Source: Pyxidicoccus xibeiensis (GTDB lineage: Bacteria; Myxococcota; Myxococcia; Myxococcales; Myxococcaceae). Taken from it: 64,000 bases of DNA. Shown one piece after another: positions 60,205-64,000 of the stretch. A program made the position numbers and the translations under genes. The stretch is from NCBI RefSeq assembly GCF_024198175.1, contig NZ_JAJVKV010000001.1, positions 992,001 through 1,056,000 of the forward strand, written 5' to 3'. The notes beneath the pieces are model-generated. The model was not told the DNA's origin, searched no databases, and saw only the letters and a program-made list of their open reading frames with translations. How positions within the stretch are numbered: position 1 is the stretch's first letter; every line of letters starts with the position of its first letter.

Positions 60205-61415
60205 GACGGCGTTCGCTTCACCGGGGCTTCACGCTGCTGGAGGTGATGATTGCCAGCGCGCTGGGCGTCGTCGTGCTGGTCGTGGGGCTGGCGGTGGGCC
60301 TGCAGATGCAGCGGCGGGTCCTCTTCGAGGAGCAGACGATGACGGCGCAGGTCACCGCGCGGGCGGTGAAGGACCTGCTCGCGACGGACCTGCAACGGGC
60401 GGGGACGGGCATGGGCAACGCGGCAATCACCTTCGCCAACGGCGACAGCCGCTTCGCCATCCAGGTGTGGAGTGACCTGGACCTGGCGGCCGGCCTGGCG
60501 CCCTTCTTCGCGCCGGACGCGGCGTTCTCCCCGCCGCCCGCGGGCGACTACGCGACCTTCACGTCGGACGTGCTGCAGCTGTACTGGGGTGACACCCGCG
60601 CCATGCTCATCCTGGACCGCTGCAGCGGCGGGAGCTCCGACCCCGTCCGCGTGGATGGCACCGACGACTACTGCACGCCGCTCAACCCGACCCTGGACCT
60701 GGCGCCCGTCGCTGGCGTGCCCACGCCCGCCATCCTGGTGAACGCGGCGGAACAAGTCGCCTGCCACGTGCAGGTCACGCAGCTGCGGCCCGCCGACAGG
60801 AGGCTCACCGCCACGCAGGGCAGCGCGCTGGGCGTAACCACGGACGCGCCGTGCGGCGTCCCGGACCACGCCATCTGGAAGCCGGGGGACAATGACCCGC
60901 TTTGGGTGGCGATGCGCACGCAGAGCGCGGCGTACCGGGTGAACTGGGCAAGCGGCATTCCCACGCTGGAGTACCAGCCGCCGGGCGGCACCTGGGTGAC
61001 AGTGAGCCAGGACGTGGAGCGGATGAAGATTCGCCAGGCCGTCATCAGCCTGGCGGCGCCCAACGACCCGTACCGGTGGTTCCCGGATGTCACCACGGGG
61101 ACGCCGGCCATCGACCGGTGCACCATGACCACCTGCACCGTGGACGCGGACCCACTGCCGGCGGGTGCACCCGGCAACGACGCGGAGCTGGTGCGCATGC
61201 TCCAGCAGCGGGTGCGCGAGCTGGAGGTGACGCTGGTCATCCGCACCCAGCGGCCGGACCGTGAGTCCACGCTGCCGGCGGGGCCGCTCAATGTCGAGGA
61301 CGAGGGGTTTCCTCGGGACGGCTTCAAGCGGCGGACCCTCACCTTCCGGGTGACGCCGCGCAACTTCGGCGCGGCCGGGCGGCAGCCCATCCCGCCAGCG
61401 GGAGCAGGGCCATGA
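60201..61415 (+). CDS. pilW: minor pilin PilW, cluster 2
   Basis: 404 residues. Signal HRG-FTLLEVMIASALGV with Glu5; sequence parallels copy 1, including TARAVKDLL near the start and MLQQRVRELEVTLVIRT near the end. GspJ-like tip pilin. Overlaps pilV and fimU by 4 nt each. Confidence 0.87.
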   Translation: MRRRSLHRGFTLLEVMIASALGVVVLVVGLAVGLQMQRRVLFEEQTMTAQVTARAVKDLLATDLQRAGTGMGNAAITFANGDSRFAIQVWSDLDLAAGLAPFFAPDAAFSPPPAGDYATFTSDVLQLYWGDTRAMLILDRCSGGSSDPVRVDGTDDYCTPLNPTLDLAPVAGVPTPAILVNAAEQVACHVQVTQLRPADRRLTATQGSALGVTTDAPCGVPDHAIWKPGDNDPLWVAMRTQSAAYRVNWASGIPTLEYQPPGGTWVTVSQDVERMKIRQAVISLAAPNDPYRWFPDVTTGTPAIDRCTMTTCTVDADPLPAGAPGNDAELVRMLQQRVRELEVTLVIRTQRPDRESTLPAGPLNVEDEGFPRDGFKRRTLTFRVTPRNFGAAGRQPIPPAGAGP

Positions 61416-62074
61416 GCATGAAGCGTGACAGGGGCATGACGCTGATCGAGGTGATGGTGACGGTGGCCATCGCCGGCATCCTCATCGCCGCGGCGCTGGT
61501 GGGCATGCAGGCCCCCATCAACCGGCAGCGGGAGAGCGCGGCCACGCGCGAGCTGTGGTCCTCGGCGCTGCGCGCCCGGCAGCGGGCGGTGGCCAGCAAC
61601 CAGCCGGTCCGCTTCGTGGTGGAGGTGGACGGGCAGCACGGCAACGGTGCGCCGCGCACGGTGGTGCGCTGGGAGCAGCTGGCGTGTGACAACGCGTGGA
61701 GCAACGACAGCTGTCCGCGACTGGCATGTGTGAACACCACCTGCCGCGCCGACCCGACGTGCTGCGACCAGGTGGGTGAGGACGTCATCATCCCGGAGAC
61801 GATGAGCGCGGCGGAGATGCAGGGGCTGTGCTACCTGCCCGGCTCCGGCCGGCCGGTGCAGCCGAACAACCCGCCGCTGCTGGGCTGCATGCAGGGCCAG
61901 CTCGACAACACGGCGGCCCTCACCGCGGCGGCGCCGGGCAACCTGCGCTTCACCTTCACCTCGGAGCGGGCGCGCAGCCTGCTCATCGTGGAGCCGGTGA
62001 CGGGCCTGTCGCGAATCCTGGACTGCGACTCCCAGGCGGCAATCGACCGCCCGGTGACGGAGTGCACGAACTGA
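61412..62074 (+). CDS. fimU: minor pilin FimU/GspH-like, cluster 2
   Basis: 220 residues. Signal DRG-MTLIEVMVTVAIAGI with Glu5; RELWSSALRARQRAVASNQ helix and the Cys-rich CVNTTCRADPTCC block match copy 1. Last gene of cluster 2, followed by a 54-nt gap. Confidence 0.83.
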   Translation: MSMKRDRGMTLIEVMVTVAIAGILIAAALVGMQAPINRQRESAATRELWSSALRARQRAVASNQPVRFVVEVDGQHGNGAPRTVVRWEQLACDNAWSNDSCPRLACVNTTCRADPTCCDQVGEDVIIPETMSAAEMQGLCYLPGSGRPVQPNNPPLLGCMQGQLDNTAALTAAAPGNLRFTFTSERARSLLIVEPVTGLSRILDCDSQAAIDRPVTECTN

Positions 62075-62128
62075 GAAGGGGGCCGGGCACCTTGGATTGT
62101 CCGCAAGACCTGCTACGTTCGCAGGCGC

Positions 62129-63052
62129 ATGCGGCCCTTCCTACCTGCCCGGTATGCCCTGCTGATCATGCTGCTCGCCTCCTCCGCTCCCGCCAGTGAG
62201 CTGGAGGCGGCCCGCATCCGCGATGTGTTGCTCTCGGAGCACCCAGCTCACGCCACCCATCGCGTGCAGGTGAAGGGGCAGGTCGTCACCACGCTCCGCT
62301 TCGAGCAGCCCATCGACCCGGCCAGGACGAAGCTGCTGGGCTGGGAAGGCCGGTTCGAGGCACTCGGGGTCGTCGGGCGAAAGGTCATCCTGGAGCCGCT
62401 CCGGGACCTGGACGCGGATGAAGGCCTCCCCCTGCTGGTAACTCTCGCGGATGGAACGGAGGTTCCATTCCTGCTGAGGCCTCCCAGGAGTGAACAGGCG
62501 CGGTGGGTCGACCAGCAGGTCAACGTGTTCAAGGACCGCGAGAGCTACGCGGCCATGTCCTCGGCCCTGGCGAGCGCGCTCAAGGAGAACAGGGCACTGA
62601 AGGATGAGAACAAGCGCTTCCGCAAGGAGGAGACCTCCGAGGACCACGCCCTTGCCTCTCTCCTCGCGGCAGGCGCCCTGGAGCAGACGCCGTTCAAGGT
62701 TGCTTCCTACTTCTCCGGCAAGGACGAGGAGATGGACGGCTTCGGCATCGTGTACAGAGGCAAGGGCAAGGTGGGGGTCGTGCTCAAGCTCAAGAACCTT
62801 GATGCGGAGCAGCCCTGGAGCATGAAGTCCGCCCGCCTGACGACGTTGAAGAGTGGCAGTGAGCGGTCTTTCGCCGTTCGCACCACCATCCCGTCCATCG
62901 CACCCGGCGAGTCCGGGGTGCTTGCATTCGTGGCGGACAAGAGCGCCTTCATGGACGGTGGAGAGCTGACGTCGCTCTTCCTCGAGGTCTACCGGCACGA
63001 CGGGGCCCGGCAGGCGGTCGTTCAGCTGGAGCCGCAGCTTGGTGATAAGTAG
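62129..63052 (+). CDS. DUF2381-family secreted protein
   Basis: 307 residues with a signal peptide (cut near APAS). The order of motifs, VKGQVVTTLRFEQP, LLVTLADGTEVPFLL, a charged coiled coil (LKENRALKDENKRFRKEE) and VLKLKNLDAEQPWS with the final VYRHDGARQAVVQLEP, fits the DUF2381 paralogous family known mainly from Myxococcus and relatives. The molecular role is unknown. These genes are often next to a Ser/Thr kinase and a small lipoprotein; here only the lipoprotein follows. Confidence 0.85.
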   Translation: MRPFLPARYALLIMLLASSAPASELEAARIRDVLLSEHPAHATHRVQVKGQVVTTLRFEQPIDPARTKLLGWEGRFEALGVVGRKVILEPLRDLDADEGLPLLVTLADGTEVPFLLRPPRSEQARWVDQQVNVFKDRESYAAMSSALASALKENRALKDENKRFRKEETSEDHALASLLAAGALEQTPFKVASYFSGKDEEMDGFGIVYRGKGKVGVVLKLKNLDAEQPWSMKSARLTTLKSGSERSFAVRTTIPSIAPGESGVLAFVADKSAFMDGGELTSLFLEVYRHDGARQAVVQLEPQLGDK

Positions 63053-63062
63053 CGCGGGAGGC

Positions 63063-63563
63063 ATGTCCTCCAACACCTTCGCCCTCCTGTGCTGCGCAGC
63101 CCTGCTGGTGATGACCTCGGGTTGTGCCAGCTCCGCCACCGGCGGAGTGGCCCTTCGCCCTGACGGAGCTCCAGGCCCCCAGGACTGCCCGGAAAAGGCC
63201 CGGGAGGTGATGGGCTATCTGGGCCTGCATGTCGGAGATGCCGCGCTCGCGCAGCTCGACGCGAACCAGCCTCTCACTCCTCCCATCACGCTCTACGACG
63301 GTCCCATCGAGAGCGTGCTCGAGGACGACCTCGGCATCATCGAGGCACCGAGCCGGCTCTACGGCCAGGTCTGGACGAGCGGCCCCATCCTGGTCATCCG
63401 CTACTACGAAGCCCAGCGACTGGACGGCGGCAAGAGACTGCCCATCTGCGCCGTGGCCCGGCTCGGCTCCGGAGAGCTTCGCAAGCGGCCCGAGTCCAAG
63501 CCCGGCACCGCCATCATCGACTCGTCCCGCGCGGGCGTCTTCATCGTGGATGGGTTCAGGTAG
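63063..63563 (+). CDS. small lipoprotein paired with the DUF2381 protein
   Basis: 166 residues, lipoprotein signal ending VMTSGC (Cys17), then a beta-rich domain (ITLYDGPIESVLEDDLGII, QVWTSGPILVIRYYEAQR, ICAVARLGSGELRKRPES). The ATG at 63063 follows GGGAGG very closely; a GTG at 63039 overlapping the DUF2381 stop is an alternative start. I do not recognise the family, but the pairing with DUF2381 recurs in myxobacteria as far as I remember. Confidence 0.7.
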   Translation: MSSNTFALLCCAALLVMTSGCASSATGGVALRPDGAPGPQDCPEKAREVMGYLGLHVGDAALAQLDANQPLTPPITLYDGPIESVLEDDLGIIEAPSRLYGQVWTSGPILVIRYYEAQRLDGGKRLPICAVARLGSGELRKRPESKPGTAIIDSSRAGVFIVDGFR

Positions 63564-63830
63564 GTGGGTCGGCGAAGCCCTGCCTGGCAGCCGCGCACTC
63601 AGGCCGCGGCTGAAGCCCGACGCGGCCTGACAAACCCTTTGCCATGCAATTGGGTTACGGGAATGCCCTCAGTCCCCTGGCAGAAGGTGCTTTAGTCCCA
63701 ACGCCTGCCTTCCGCTCCTGACGGAGCGCAGGCGCAAGGAATTGACCTCGCACATCACCACGCGCGTCGCCCCCGGCCCGGGGCCGGAGGTGGTTCCCTG
63801 CTCACGACTCAGGCAAGGACCACCCCCCAG

Positions 63831-64000
63831 ATGCAAACACAAAGCAGGAAGCAGTGGGCGCTGCTGTGCCTCATGGCCGCGGCGCTGTCGTCGTTCATGG
63901 GCTGCGGCACGCCCACCGAGGAGCCAGCCGCCACGGGCGCCGTCCAGTTCGCGGGCTCCATTCCCCAGGCGCTCGCGGGAGATGACGTCACCCGGGTCAC
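63831..64000 (+). CDS. lipoprotein, N-terminal part (runs off the window)
   Basis: 56 complete residues are visible. The start MQTQSRKQWALLC plus a hydrophobic core ending SSFMGC is a lipoprotein signal (Cys25 or so), followed by a Pro/Glu/Ala-rich linker. Nothing further can be said. It is preceded by a 267-nt gap with some AT-richer sequence, probably its promoter. Confidence 0.65.
   Translation, partial: MQTQSRKQWALLCLMAAALSSFMGCGTPTEEPAATGAVQFAGSIPQALAGDDVTRV

Noticed and set aside
63678..63695. CTGGCAGAAGGTGCTTT as a sigma-54 promoter for the last lipoprotein
   Set aside because: The GG and GC elements are 8 nt apart instead of the required 10.

Overview
The window is about 64 kb of very GC-rich DNA with strongly G/C-biased third codon positions. 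It looks like a chromosomal segment of a myxobacterium of the Myxococcaceae (Myxococcus, Corallococcus or Pyxidicoccus type). The reasons are a DUF2381-type protein, many lipoproteins and eukaryote-like kinase and WD40 proteins, a doubled lspA next to lgt, and two minor-pilin/PilY1 clusters that each carry a TfcP-type cytochrome, a gene known from Myxococcus xanthus type IV pili. I see no CRISPR array, IS element, rRNA gene or prophage.

Layout. 1-5130: the start of a BNR-repeat protein, a small membrane protein, ychF, and an F0-only ATP synthase operon (atpZ-atpI-atpB-atpE-atpF, minus strand) with no F1 genes. 5566-18123: a PEBP-family protein, a multi-GAF sensor histidine kinase, a Ser/Thr kinase with a repeat linker overlapping hemL, two HEAT-repeat envelope proteins, an aldo/keto reductase with rraA, and a WD40 protein. 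18187-23743: a glycosyltransferase, then three repeated minus-strand units interleaved with plus-strand genes (DUF1963-like, AraC-type regulator, VOC protein). Each unit has a conserved upstream box, a tiny ORF and a short array of tRNA genes, and two units have an intrinsic terminator between ORF and tRNAs. 23928-28981: a lipoprotein, mgtE, a possible beta-propeller, and a TPR lipoprotein coupled to a Cys-rich lipoprotein. 29198-33127: an accessory-looking run of AAA ATPase, Toprim-like partner, PP2C phosphatase and NADAR protein, followed by an SDR. 33153-38757: a rhomboid protease, an alpha/beta hydrolase, a LytS/LytTR two-component pair, a lipoprotein and a KdsC-type phosphatase. 38768-45769: a Pro/Ala-rich protein, lgt, two lspA genes, a DUF1279-like protein, a secreted nuclease/phosphatase-fold lipoprotein and a Mut7-C protein. 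46044-62074: two tandem type IVa pilus priming clusters (pilX-tfcP-pilY1-pilV-pilW-fimU), then a DUF2381 protein and two lipoproteins, the last cut by the window end.

The most notable observation is the tRNA units. In all three, the variable part of the small peptide is rich in exactly the amino acids that the tRNAs below it would carry: Val/Glu/Arg above Glu-Arg-Val tRNAs, Ala/Leu/Gly/Asp above Gly-Gly-Ala-Leu-Asp tRNAs, and Pro/Ala/Gly above Pro-Ala tRNAs plus a Gly tRNA remnant. With a terminator between peptide and tRNAs in two units, this looks like a leader-peptide attenuation design controlling tRNA arrays. That reading is inference; the match itself is visible in the sequence. Several of the tRNAs are also abnormal (C33, Arg anticodon GCG, a short-variable-arm tRNA with a Leu anticodon).

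Functionally the rest is mostly envelope and motility biology: lipoprotein maturation (lgt, lspA), pilus priming, sensor kinases and secreted lipoproteins. Starts were chosen by ribosome-binding sites and overlaps where visible. All family names come from motif reading, without database searches.
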